Assembly (NCBI GenBank): GCA_964588495.1
Contig: CAZPPS010000042.1
Location: 1 to 20,272, forward strand
DNA: 20,272 nucleotides
Reading direction: 5' to 3'
DNA from: CAVPKN01 sp964588495
GTDB taxonomy: Bacteria > Chlamydiota > Chlamydiia > Chlamydiales > JAAKFR01
Shown: piece by piece, positions 1 to 6,973 of the stretch
Layout of the letters: each line of letters begins with the position of its first letter
Position numbering within the stretch: the stretch's first letter is position 1
Made by a program: the position numbers and the translations under genes
The notes under the pieces: generated by a model
Databases searched by the model: none
Seen by the model: only the letters and a program-made list of their open reading frames with translations
What the model was told of the DNA's origin: nothing

Positions 1-35
1 TACTAAAAACTTTAGTCACATGATAGTTGATTTTT

Positions 36-55
36 CGGGCACGGGCACGGGCACG
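36..55. repeat. GC-rich hexamer array (CGGGCA)n
   Basis: Three perfect tandem CGGGCA units plus a partial fourth stand in otherwise AT-rich sequence. The reverse complement is (CGTGCC)n. The same unit recurs upstream of lepB (7900-7926) and, in decayed form, inside prmC (4543-4572), so this is a repeat family and not a chance low-complexity stretch. Confidence 0.7.
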
Positions 56-139
56 AAATAGGTTATGCAAGAGGTCTATTTTTTGCGAAGCTCATAACAG
101 AGCACCTATTTGCGAGCAAAAAAGTGCGATTTAGACCAC

Positions 140-181
140 AAAAATACCTGAGAATGAGGGAAAAGAACCCGAAACTCAGGT
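140..181 (-). terminator. Probable Rho-independent terminator of the rnhB-side operon end
   Basis: Read on the minus strand, ACCTGAG (181-175) pairs perfectly with CTCAGGT (152-146). An inner GGG/CCC pairing strengthens the stem, and one A and five T follow (144-140). It lies about 87 bases after the rnhB stop codon and in the right orientation to end the rpmE-to-rnhB transcript. The loop is long, so efficiency is uncertain. Confidence 0.45.
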
Positions 182-267
182 TAAATAGGTAAAAGCTAAT
201 TTGTACGAATTTGCAGTTATCAAGGGAATATTCCCCGATGCTGTCAATTTAGGTCACATCCAGGTGA

Positions 268-951
268 TTATAGCTCAAACAGGGTGAGCTGGAGCTCTTT
301 GGCTTTTTCGACGGAGTGGAAGGATCTGCGGTGGATGGGGCAGGGGCCGTATGTTAGGAGAGCTTGCCGGTGCTTTTCTGTGGCGTAGCCTTTGTGTTCG
401 TTGAAGCCATATTCGGGGTATTGTTCATGGTATTCGAGCATGATTTTGTCGCGGGTTTCTTTGGCGATGATAGAGGCTGCGGCGATCATTTGGGAGAGGC
501 TGTCTCCTTTGACGATTGCTTTAGAGTGGATGTGGTCAAAGAAGGTGTGTGTGCCATCGACAAGTAGGCAATCGGGTGTTTGAGGAAGCGCTTTGACCGC
601 TTCGCGCATCGCTTCGAGGGATGCTTGGAAAATGTTGATTTGATCGATGATTGAGTGGTCAATGATGCCGATCCCAAACAAAACATCCTTGTGAGAGATC
701 AGCTTTTCGAAGATTTGCTTGCGTGTAGCTGGAAGGAGCTGCTTGCTATCATTAATGCCCCGAAAAAAGACATTTTCGGCAATGATGCAAGCCGCAGCAA
801 CGACAGGGCCGGCAAGCGGCCCCCGTCCAACTTCATCCACACCTGCGATGCAGGAAAATCCTTCCGCTTTCGCCTGTGCTTCCAGCTCAGTGAGCTTAAT
901 TAAGCGTTTCTTCTCACTCGTTGGCAGCGCTTTCGACTGTTTCTGGGGCAC
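268..951 (-). CDS. rnhB: Ribonuclease HII
   Basis: RNase HII cleaves the RNA strand of RNA-DNA hybrids and removes ribonucleotides misincorporated in DNA. From the chosen start, residues 37-45 read GVDEVGRGP, the family signature with the catalytic Asp-Glu pair. CLLVDGTH near residue 132 supplies another active-site Asp, and HKGYATEKH lies in the C-terminal part. About 227 residues is close to the usual length. No ATG start exists. The frame is open further up to a GTG at 1095, but that would overlap rplS by 182 bases and add a basic tail unlike the family, so I chose the GTG at 949-951 (38-base overlap with rplS, translation probably coupled). TTG codons 4 and 15 residues upstream are alternatives. 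It is the last gene of the minus-strand operon, matching the position of CT029. Confidence 0.9.
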   Translation of the reverse strand: MPQKQSKALPTSEKKRLIKLTELEAQAKAEGFSCIAGVDEVGRGPLAGPVVAAACIIAENVFFRGINDSKQLLPATRKQIFEKLISHKDVLFGIGIIDHSIIDQINIFQASLEAMREAVKALPQTPDCLLVDGTHTFFDHIHSKAIVKGDSLSQMIAAASIIAKETRDKIMLEYHEQYPEYGFNEHKGYATEKHRQALLTYGPCPIHRRSFHSVEKAKELQLTLFEL

Positions 952-1375
952 TGTGCTGCTCAAATCTTTCGGTGTCGTTCGTCGCTTGCGGTTCAAATCC
1001 AGTTGCAGCTTTCTGCTTCTTCTTAATGGGACCGATTTTTTCTTTAACTTTAGCTTTCTTACCAGTACTTCCACGTAGGTAGTACAGCTTAGCACGTCTC
1101 ACATCGCCTTTTTTGACAATCTGAATGTTGACAATACGTGGGCTGTGCAGTGAAAAAACACGCTCCATCCCTTCGCCGTAAGAGACCCTGTGAAGAGAAA
1201 ATGTCTCCGAAAGGCCGCTACCCTTACGGGCAATGACTGTCCCTTGGAAGATCTGCACCCGCTCTTTTTCCCCTTCCACAATGCGTGTCGAAACGCGGAT
1301 TGTATCCCCAATATCAAATTCGGGAACATCTTGTTTTAACTGTTCATGGTTATAGGCATCAATCAAGTTGTCCAT
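914..1375 (-). CDS. rplS: 50S ribosomal protein L19
   Basis: L19 is a large-subunit protein at the 30S-50S interface. The product has 153 residues. The L19 core spans about residues 1-118, with the typical FDIGDTIRVSTRIVEGEKER and FQGTVIARKGSGLSETF segments and the RRAKLYYLRG motif. After the core comes a 30-35 residue tail rich in E, T, P and A that goes beyond the usual 115-120 residues and is not needed for the fold. The ATG at 1375 is preceded by AGGA in a purine-rich stretch (TAGGAAAAAG). The gene overlaps the rnhB start region. In chlamydiae it normally follows trmD directly; here a 399-base repeat-bearing gap separates the two. Confidence 0.95.
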   Translation of the reverse strand: MDNLIDAYNHEQLKQDVPEFDIGDTIRVSTRIVEGEKERVQIFQGTVIARKGSGLSETFSLHRVSYGEGMERVFSLHSPRIVNIQIVKKGDVRRAKLYYLRGSTGKKAKVKEKIGPIKKKQKAATGFEPQATNDTERFEQHSAPETVESAANE

Positions 1376-1564
1376 GTTTTCTTTTTCCTATTTTTGTTAG
1401 CAACCGTTCACTTCTTCTCAGTCTCTCGTACTTTGTGGCAAAACATCCAATAAACCACAGAGAACTTACTATAGATTTTAGCTAAAAGCTACCTTGTTTT
1501 TAATAACTTATATCATCTGCATTTCTTCGCAGCATTCCTCAAGTTCTCCGCGTGATCATTCTGT

Positions 1565-1726
1565 GTTTTTTAAAAACCATAGAACCCACAGAGAACACAA
1601 AGAAGAATCACTAGACCTCTTTCGAAATTCCATTTGGAGGTCTATTTATTTTCTCAACCACTTGCGATCCATCTAGATTTTTTACTGTTTCCTTCTCTCT
1701 ATGTTCTCTTTGTGCTCTGCGGTTTA
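1565..1726. repeat. Inverted pair of ACAGAGAACACA-type repeats between trmD and rplS
   Basis: The 399-base gap 1376-1774 has no credible gene. At 1565-1607 it holds a TTTTTAAAAACC...CACAGAGAACACAAAGAAG arm, and at about 1690-1726 the same repeat in the opposite orientation. A shorter solo fragment (AAACCACAGAGAAC) sits at 1453-1466. The arms are diverged from each other. Short frames that read NHRTHREHKE-like periodic peptides are by-products of the repeat. The element resembles the one at 5098-5302 but with the arms pointing inward instead of outward. Confidence 0.65.
1612..1644. repeat. Short inverted repeat TAGACCTC / GAGGTCTA
   Basis: TAGACCTC (1612-1619) and GAGGTCTA (1637-1644) form perfect 8-base arms around a 17-base spacer. 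The right arm with its flank, GAGGTCTATTT, is repeated exactly at 71-81. This may be a solo end or hairpin left by a mobile element, but no transposase gene is nearby. Confidence 0.4.
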
Positions 1727-1774
1727 TTTTTATTCTTAGCCACAAAGCTTATCCAGATCAAAGAGATCGGGCAA

Positions 1775-2464
1775 CTATTTTTGTCTCTCCAAGTACCGCT
1801 CGTATAAATCGGGCCTCATTAACGCAGTCTTCTTAAGGGCCATCTCCTTTCTCCATTCATTAATCAGCCGGTGATTGCCATTCTGCAAAAGCTCTGGCAC
1901 TTTTTTTCCCTCGAAGAGCTCAGGCCTGGTGTAGTGCGGACAATCCAGGAGCCCATTTTCAAAAGAATCTGACTCTGCAGCCTCCGGATGTCCTAAGACT
2001 CCTGGGATAAAGCGGGCTAGCGCATCAATTAAGACGATGGCTGCAAGCGCCCCATTTGTCAGGACATAATCACCAATACTAATCTCTTCATCCACCTCTT
2101 GTTCTATTACCCGCTCATCGACCCCCTCATAATGCCCGCAGAGAAGGATCAAATGGGGCAGGTCTGCCAAATTCCTGCACTTAGCAGCTGTCAAAAGACT
2201 TCCCTGCGGCGAGAGGTACACCACATGCGAATCGGGGCGCTTAACGCTTCGAATCGCAGCTACTGTTGGCCCTGGTTTTAAAACCATCCCTGGGCCACCT
2301 CCATAAGGGCGGTCATCCACTTTGCGGTGCTTATCAAGGGCAAAATCCCGGATCTGCACATGGCTGATATTGAGAAGCCCCTTTTCACGGGCCCGCTTCA
2401 AAATACTTTCATCAAAAGGACCAGAAAAATATTCGGGAAAAAGGGAGAGGATCTCAATATCCAC
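1775..2464 (-). CDS. trmD: tRNA (guanine-N1)-methyltransferase (m1G37)
   Basis: TrmD methylates G37 of tRNAs with a G at position 36, using S-adenosylmethionine, and so prevents +1 frameshifting. The 229-residue product has the SPOUT knot elements: YLSPQGSLL (about 83-91), LILLCGHYEGVDER (105-118) and the segment from SIGDYVLTNGA to RFIPGVLG (129-158). GLLDCPHYTRPE (171-182) follows and belongs to the catalytic region. One deviation is GALAA where most TrmD have GELPA. The start is GTG at 2464, only two bases after the rpsP stop, so translation is probably coupled. No C-terminal fusion domain is present. Confidence 0.95.
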   Translation of the reverse strand: MDIEILSLFPEYFSGPFDESILKRAREKGLLNISHVQIRDFALDKHRKVDDRPYGGGPGMVLKPGPTVAAIRSVKRPDSHVVYLSPQGSLLTAAKCRNLADLPHLILLCGHYEGVDERVIEQEVDEEISIGDYVLTNGALAAIVLIDALARFIPGVLGHPEAAESDSFENGLLDCPHYTRPELFEGKKVPELLQNGNHRLINEWRKEMALKKTALMRPDLYERYLERQK

Positions 2465-2466
2465 TA

Positions 2467-2811
2467 TTATGCTGCGTTAGCCGCAAGTTCCTTTTTACGC
2501 TTCTTTTTCTTCTGACTTTGTTTTTCTTTTGCTTCGACCATTTTTTTGTGGTAAGCCAAAATCACTTGAGGAGCGCCACGCTTTACAAGCGTTTCTGCTT
2601 TGTGAGTTAAAACAGCTCCCAGGTTTAACCAGTGCTCAATACGCTCACCATGAACGCTCATATTTTTTTCAGGCTCAGCTTCTTGTGGATTATACCAGCC
2701 AAGAAGTTCAATATATTTTCCGTCGCGTGGAGATCTGGAATCAGTTAAAACCAAACGGTAAGTTTGCTGATTTTTTCTCCCCTGTTGTCGTAAACGAATT
2801 TTCAATGCCAT
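2467..2811 (-). CDS. rpsP: 30S ribosomal protein S16
   Basis: S16 helps assemble the small subunit. The N-terminus has the family pattern: MALKIRLRQQGRKNQQTYR, then LTDSRSPRDGKYIELLGWYNP. The rest is short, with a lysine-rich tail (QSQKKKKRKKELAANAA); 114 residues is slightly long for the family. The ATG at 2811 is preceded by AAGGA about seven bases upstream. The gene sits 14 bases after the ffh start-distal end (ffh stop at 2826) and two bases before trmD, the conserved ffh-rpsP-trmD-rplS order. Confidence 0.95.
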   Translation of the reverse strand: MALKIRLRQQGRKNQQTYRLVLTDSRSPRDGKYIELLGWYNPQEAEPEKNMSVHGERIEHWLNLGAVLTHKAETLVKRGAPQVILAYHKKMVEAKEKQSQKKKKRKKELAANAA

Positions 2812-2825
2812 GTTGTTTCCTTAAG

Positions 2826-4163
2826 TTAAAATGGAGCCCCATCCATGAATTTATCCATCATCTCTTTGCTCGGGGCATTTTTGAAAAATTGCTTGGAGAA
2901 TTGCTTGGACTGTTTAAAACTCTTCTTTAATTTGTTGACATCTTGAATCGATGTCCCGCTTCCCATTGCGATCCGCTTGGTGCGGCTAATTGAAAGCTCA
3001 TCTTTTTCAGAGCGCTCTCTTTTAGTCATCGAGAGGATAATCGCTTCAATTTTGTAGAATTCTTTTTCAGATTTGTCGAAATCGGGAAGCTTTGAAAATC
3101 CGGGAAGCATTTTCATGATCCCTTTCAAAGATCCCATCTTGCGCACTGCTTGCATCTGTTTAAGATAATCGTCGTAAGTGAAAGAGGCTTTGCGCATCTT
3201 CTCTTCCAGCTTCTCTGCTTCCTCTTCGCTGATGTGCTCTTTCGCTTTTTTGACCAGATTGATCGTGTCGCCCATACCCAAAATACGGTCCGCCATAGAA
3301 TTGGCATCAAATAGCTGCAGATCGTCAAGTTTCTCCCCAATTCCTTCGAATTTAAGGGGCTTTCCAGTCACTTCATGGATCGAAATGGCAGCACCCGCAC
3401 GCGTGTCGCCATCGAGCATCGTCAAAATTGTCCCTGTGACACTCAGACGTTTATTAAATTCAGTCGCTGTCGTGACAGCATCTTGACCGCTTGCTGCATT
3501 GGCAACAAAAAGAATTTCCTCAGGCTGCGTCGCTTTTTTAATCTCTTCAAGCTGCTCCATGAGCACATCATCGATATGTAAGCGTCCTGCCGTATCTAAA
3601 ATCAAGACATCATATCCGCCCTCTTTGGCAGCTTTTAGCGCTTGAGTGGCTACCTTGAGGGGGTTTTTCTCTCCATCAATAGCAAATACTTCGACACCGA
3701 TTTGAGCACCCAAAGTTTTGAGCTGTTCCACCGCTGCAGGTCTTTGGAGATCGCAGGCGGCCAAAAGGCATTTTTTGCGGTGCTCTTTTTTGGACAGATA
3801 TTTGGCAAGTTTTGCCGCATGGGTGGTTTTTCCGGCCCCTTGAAGGCCGCACAACATGACAACAGCAGGCTTGCCGTTTAAATTTAAGACAGCCTCTCCG
3901 CCTCCCATCAAGGCAACAAGCTCATCATGAATCAGCTTGATAAATTGTTGGCCAGGAGAGACAGACTTGATGACTTCATCACCAAGTGCTTTATCTTTAA
4001 CTTTTTTAATAAAATTTTTAGTGACAGAATAATTGACGTCGGCATCGAGAAGCGCAAGGCGCACCTCTCTGACAGCGTCAGAGATATTGTCCTCGGTGAG
4101 CTTCTTTTTGCCTGCCAAAGAGGCAAAGATATCTGTAAATTTATCTGTTAAAGCGCCAAACAT
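2826..4163 (-). CDS. ffh: Signal recognition particle protein Ffh
   Basis: Ffh binds 4.5S RNA and signal sequences of nascent membrane proteins and delivers ribosomes to FtsY. The N domain covers about residues 1-95. The G domain has the P-loop GLQGAGKTT (106-114), CDLQRPAAVEQL (137-148), DTAGRLHID (190-198) and GQDAV. The M domain (about 325-445) carries the RNA-binding RTKRIAMGSGTSIQDVN motif. Two G-domain positions deviate: the TKxD guanine-binding motif reads TMLD (248-251), and the usual DAMTGQD reads NAASGQD. The length of 445 is normal. The ATG at 4163 lacks a strong Shine-Dalgarno site. It lies 29 bases downstream of prmC. Confidence 0.95.
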   Translation of the reverse strand: MFGALTDKFTDIFASLAGKKKLTEDNISDAVREVRLALLDADVNYSVTKNFIKKVKDKALGDEVIKSVSPGQQFIKLIHDELVALMGGGEAVLNLNGKPAVVMLCGLQGAGKTTHAAKLAKYLSKKEHRKKCLLAACDLQRPAAVEQLKTLGAQIGVEVFAIDGEKNPLKVATQALKAAKEGGYDVLILDTAGRLHIDDVLMEQLEEIKKATQPEEILFVANAASGQDAVTTATEFNKRLSVTGTILTMLDGDTRAGAAISIHEVTGKPLKFEGIGEKLDDLQLFDANSMADRILGMGDTINLVKKAKEHISEEEAEKLEEKMRKASFTYDDYLKQMQAVRKMGSLKGIMKMLPGFSKLPDFDKSEKEFYKIEAIILSMTKRERSEKDELSISRTKRIAMGSGTSIQDVNKLKKSFKQSKQFSKQFFKNAPSKEMMDKFMDGAPF

Positions 4164-4192
4164 AAATAGACTAACAATGATAACTGAAAAAT

Positions 4193-5059
4193 TCAGAAAT
4201 TTTCAATGAAAAAGAAGCGATCATGTCCCGACCAATCAGGTTCGTAATGGCAACAGAGCTTCTCAGCCTCAAATAATGCCTGAATAGCAGCCCCCTGGCC
4301 TGTTCCAATTTCCAGCCAACCAAGCCCTTGTGGCTTGAGAAAAGCTTTAAGCTCTCTGGCAATCCGTTGATAAAATTCGAGACCATTTGGACCCGAAACG
4401 AGGGCCATTTTGGGCTCGAAGAAAAGCTCCGGATCCAGATTTTGATATTCCGCTTCGGTCACATAAGGAGGATTGCAGACAAAAAAGTCACACTGCTGCC
4501 CCACAAAGGGCTCAAAAAGATTCCCTAACTTAAATTCGTGAACGAGCCCGTTCCCGAGCCCGCGCCCGATTCCATTCGCAAGAGCATTTTTCCGCGCAAC
4601 CTCAAGCGCCTTCTCACTCAGATCCGCAAGAACGACCTCTAATTCCGGAAACCGTTTCTTCAAAGCCAGCCCAATACAGCCCGAACCACAGCACACATCC
4701 CACAAAACTTTATTCTCAAGGGGCATTGTCTTCAATTTCTGAGCTATCTTTTCGATCAAAATCTCAGTCTCTGGACGTGGAATCAAAACATCTGAGGTAA
4801 TAGTCAACTGGAGATCGGCAAACTCGAGCTTCCCAGAAATGTAAACCGGTGGCTCCCTTTTTGAACGCCTTTGAATCGCAGTCCGCAGCGACAAAAGCTC
4901 AGCTTCAATCATCGGCCGCTCAAACTGTAAGTACAAATCGAGCCGCTTGACTCCGAGCGCATCGGCAATGACTTGCTCGGCCTCCCTACGTGCCCGTGGA
5001 AGCCCCGCTTTCGCCAAATAATCTTCCGAACGTCTGATAATCTCAAATAATGTATGCAT
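4193..5059 (-). CDS. prmC: Peptide chain release factor N5-glutamine methyltransferase
   Basis: PrmC (HemK) methylates the glutamine of the GGQ motif of RF1 and RF2, and here lies just downstream of the RF1 gene it serves. The 288-residue product has an N-terminal helical domain, VLIPRPETE (91-99), the SAM-binding DVCCGSGCIGLAL (121-133) and the catalytic NPPY (196-199) in CNPPYVTEAEY. Between the SAM-binding part and NPPY, residues 163-172 read GIGRGLGNGL, encoded by a hexameric GC-rich repeat (4543-4572) that seems to be an in-frame insertion or expansion. The ATG at 5059 has AGG six bases upstream. The gap to prfA contains a large palindromic repeat. Confidence 0.95.
   Translation of the reverse strand: MHTLFEIIRRSEDYLAKAGLPRARREAEQVIADALGVKRLDLYLQFERPMIEAELLSLRTAIQRRSKREPPVYISGKLEFADLQLTITSDVLIPRPETEILIEKIAQKLKTMPLENKVLWDVCCGSGCIGLALKKRFPELEVVLADLSEKALEVARKNALANGIGRGLGNGLVHEFKLGNLFEPFVGQQCDFFVCNPPYVTEAEYQNLDPELFFEPKMALVSGPNGLEFYQRIARELKAFLKPQGLGWLEIGTGQGAAIQALFEAEKLCCHYEPDWSGHDRFFFIENF
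4543..4572. repeat. Decayed (CGNNCC) hexamer array inside prmC
   Basis: Five consecutive hexamers read CGAGCC, CGTTCC, CGAGCC, CGCGCC and CGATTC. The register matches the clean arrays at 36-55 and 7900-7926. Within prmC it encodes alternating glycine residues (G-x)n at 163-172. The period of six keeps the reading frame open. Confidence 0.55.
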
Positions 5060-5097
5060 TTAGACCTATTCTTCTCGCTTTCCATGCCTCATACAGA

Positions 5098-5302
5098 TCA
5101 ACACGAAGACACAAAGGCGCAAAGAGCTGTATTTTTTTTCCTTCTCTGTGTTCTCTTTGTCCTCTGTGGTTGTTAAAAATGCCGCACAAATTTGACTCAC
5201 GCAAACATTTTGGGGATTTTTAAAAACCACAGAGGACACAGAGAACACAGAGAAGATATTATTTTTTCTCTGCGTCTTTCGCGCCTTTATGTCTCTGCGT
5301 TG
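5098..5302. repeat. Nested palindromic repeat element between prfA and prmC
   Basis: The inner arms 5140-5179 and 5217-5256 are reverse complements at 37 of 40 positions (core CCACAGAGGACACAGAG). The outer arms, about 5098-5125 (TCAACACGAAGACACAAAGG) and 5270-5302 in reverse, also match imperfectly. The whole is symmetric about base 5198, so it could form a hairpin of roughly 200 bases. Periodic short frames (TTEDKENTEK, NHRGHREHRED) arise from the repeat and are not genes. The gap 5060-5326 has no other content. Confidence 0.75.
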
Positions 5303-5326
5303 AATTCGTCTCAGCCACGAAGATCA

Positions 5327-6391
5327 CTATGTTGTGAGCTTTTGATCGTAATAAAACTTCACCAAAGAAGAGGTGAGCTCATCAAGCTCCCCTGCCATGA
5401 CTCTGTCGAGACTATAAAGGGTCAAATCGATGCGGTGGTCGGTCACGCGGTTTTGAGGGAAATTGTAAGTGCGGATGCGCTCAGAACGGTCTCCTGAGCC
5501 TACTTGGGAAGCGCGCAGCTCGGCTTCTTCGTCTACCTTCTTTTTTCGTTCGATATCTGCGATTTTGGCAACTAAAAGCCTCATGGCCTTATCTTTGTTT
5601 TTATGCTGACTTCTTTCATCCTGACAATAGGCGACAATTCCTGTTGGGAGGTGAGTGATGCGCACAGCAGAATCTGTGACGTTAACGTGCTGTCCGCCGG
5701 CTCCAGAGGCTCTATAGGTATCTATCCTGAGCTCTTTTTCATCGAGGACAACCTCTTCTTCTTCTGTCGGCTCTAAAAGAATGGCGATTGTGATCGCAGA
5801 AGTGTGAATGCGTCCTTGAGTTTCTGTCTTGGGAACTCTCTGGACGCGGTGTGTGCCCCCTTCGTATTGCAAAAGGCGCTTCGCATTAGGGCCTGAAAGG
5901 CCCATGATATATTCGCGGAAACCGCCAAGTTCAGAAGGGCTCGAGGCGAGCGTTTCGTAGCGCCAGCCCATTTTGTCGCAATAAAGCTGATACATCCGGA
6001 CGCAGTCGCCCACAAAGATGGCCGCTTCATCCCCTCCAGTCCCAGCCCGGATCTCCATAATCACATTACGGCTATCGTCTGGATCAGGAGGCACAAGAAG
6101 CGTTTCTAGCGTCTTTTCACAAGTTGCCACCTTCTCTTCAAGGCCTGGAATTTCCTCTTCAATAAGAGCGCAAATTTCCAGATCTTGTTCCGTTTTCAAA
6201 AGGGTCCGGTTATCGTTGAGCTGCTTTTCATACTTTTCAAGCGCGTCGGCTGCAGATTTTATCTCGGAAAGATAACTGTGTTCCTGAGTCAGTTCCCGAT
6301 ATTTTTTGGGATCATCAAACACATTTGGATCGGCAAGAGCTTCTTCAACTTCTGAAAAGCGGCTCAGTAGGCGTGCAACTTTTGTTTTCAA
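5327..6391 (-). CDS. prfA: Peptide chain release factor 1
   Basis: RF1 ends translation at UAA and UAG. From the chosen start the protein has 354 residues. The N-terminal coiled-coil domain is followed by IRAGTGGDEAAIF, the stop-codon recognition region with the PxT tripeptide as PKT (in QRVPKTETQGRIHTS) and the catalytic GGQ at 232-234 in SGAGGQHVN. No ATG is available. The TTG at 6391-6389 is preferred over the TTG at 6412 because it has AGG eight bases upstream. It also gives an N-terminus that aligns residue for residue with chlamydial RF1 as I recall it, and it overlaps the stop of a small upstream ORF as TTGA. It is the substrate of PrmC encoded next to it. Confidence 0.93.
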   Translation of the reverse strand: MKTKVARLLSRFSEVEEALADPNVFDDPKKYRELTQEHSYLSEIKSAADALEKYEKQLNDNRTLLKTEQDLEICALIEEEIPGLEEKVATCEKTLETLLVPPDPDDSRNVIMEIRAGTGGDEAAIFVGDCVRMYQLYCDKMGWRYETLASSPSELGGFREYIMGLSGPNAKRLLQYEGGTHRVQRVPKTETQGRIHTSAITIAILLEPTEEEEVVLDEKELRIDTYRASGAGGQHVNVTDSAVRITHLPTGIVAYCQDERSQHKNKDKAMRLLVAKIADIERKKKVDEEAELRASQVGSGDRSERIRTYNFPQNRVTDHRIDLTLYSLDRVMAGELDELTSSLVKFYYDQKLTT

Positions 6392-6546
6392 TGATAGTGC
6401 CTGGTTACACAAATTTGCGGTATTACTCGACTCATCTTTCCGCGATCGTCATCACGCTCACGTTTAGCTACATGTTCAAAGTGGCCTTCGCGCTCAGCCT
6501 TTCGACGCTCAAGGAAATCTGAGCACAAATAATTGCGCGAATTCAT
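6388..6546 (-). CDS. Possible small protein between rpmE and prfA (unrecognised)
   Basis: A 52-residue frame starts with ATG at 6546, 17 bases after the rpmE stop, and ends with TGA at 6390-6388. That TGA overlaps the prfA TTG start as TTGA, a typical translational-coupling arrangement. The peptide starts MNSRNYLCSDFLERRKAER, is strongly charged (LERRKAEREGHFEHVAKRERDDD) and ends RHYH. I recognise no family. The frame stays open further upstream into rpmE, but that part is antiparallel-free shadow of the L31 tail. It could instead be only the prfA leader. The upstream region has no clear Shine-Dalgarno site. Confidence 0.35.
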   Translation of the reverse strand: MNSRNYLCSDFLERRKAEREGHFEHVAKRERDDDRGKMSRVIPQICVTRHYH

Positions 6547-6562
6547 GTAACCGGCTCTAAGA

Positions 6563-6886
6563 TTACTTTTTCTTTTTCTTAGCGGCTGGTTGTTTTTCTG
6601 CAGGCTGCTCGTCTTTTTTCTGCTGTCCGCCACCTTGTGGTTGTCCTTTAGAGGCATAACGCTTCATAAATTTATCCACACGACCTTCAGCATCCACAAA
6701 CTGCTTGCTTCCGGTAAAGAACGGGTGAGAAGAAGAGGAGACTGTCACATGGTAGACAGGATATTCTTTCCCTTCGAATGTCTCTGTTGCTTTAGGCTGC
6801 AGAGTAGATCCGCATACAAATTTATATCCTGTCGAGTTATCGACAAAAAGAATATCTTGATAGGCAGGATGGACATCATTTTTCAT
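6563..6886 (-). CDS. rpmE: 50S ribosomal protein L31 (zinc-free/type B-like)
   Basis: L31 bridges the two ribosomal subunits. Residues 1-75 carry the L31 pattern: HPAYQDILFVDNSTGYKFVC, VSSSSHPFFTGSKQFVDAEG, then RVDKFMKRYA. Only one cysteine is present, so the zinc-binding set of the C+ form is missing. A 30-residue low-complexity tail of G, Q, P and A follows, ending in five lysines. The length of 107 matches the chlamydial L31 (about 108 as I recall). The ATG is at 6886; a GAGAG lies about ten bases upstream. It is the first gene of the minus-strand operon and is divergent from the CT021-like gene, so the 87-base gap 6887-6973 must hold both promoters. Confidence 0.93.
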   Translation of the reverse strand: MKNDVHPAYQDILFVDNSTGYKFVCGSTLQPKATETFEGKEYPVYHVTVSSSSHPFFTGSKQFVDAEGRVDKFMKRYASKGQPQGGGQQKKDEQPAEKQPAAKKKKK

Positions 6887-6973
6887 AACACATAGCTCTC
6901 AAATTAACTTCAAAGTGGCCTAAGTTATCTTTTATTGCCTAAAAAATCAACAGATAAAGTATCATCGTACCTT

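Larger units (their letters stand above)
1..267. other. Non-coding end of window downstream of rnhB
   Basis: I find no credible gene here. The stretch holds a GC-rich hexamer array (36-55), a copy of the 11-base word GAGGTCTATTT (71-81, seen again at 1637-1647), a probable minus-strand terminator (140-181) and a perfect 12-base palindrome GGGAATATTCCC (224-235). In C. trachomatis gmk follows rnhB, as I recall, but it is not present in this short flank. Confidence 0.6.

Noticed and set aside
952..1095. GTG at 1095 as start of rnhB
   Set aside because: It would overlap rplS by 182 bases and add 48 basic residues not seen in RNase HII; the extra part mirrors the lysine-rich rplS end in another frame.
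1494..1676. Short plus-strand frame with an NHRTHREHKE-like peptide
   Set aside because: The periodic peptide is the translation of the ACAGAG repeat; it has no ribosome binding site and no family.
5066..5497. Frames on both strands reading TTEDKENTEK or NHRGHREHRED
   Set aside because: They are products of the palindromic repeat, and the plus-strand one runs into antisense prfA.
6547..6657. Upstream extension of the small frame before prfA into rpmE
   Set aside because: That part overlaps the L31 lysine-rich tail in another frame and looks like a shadow of it.
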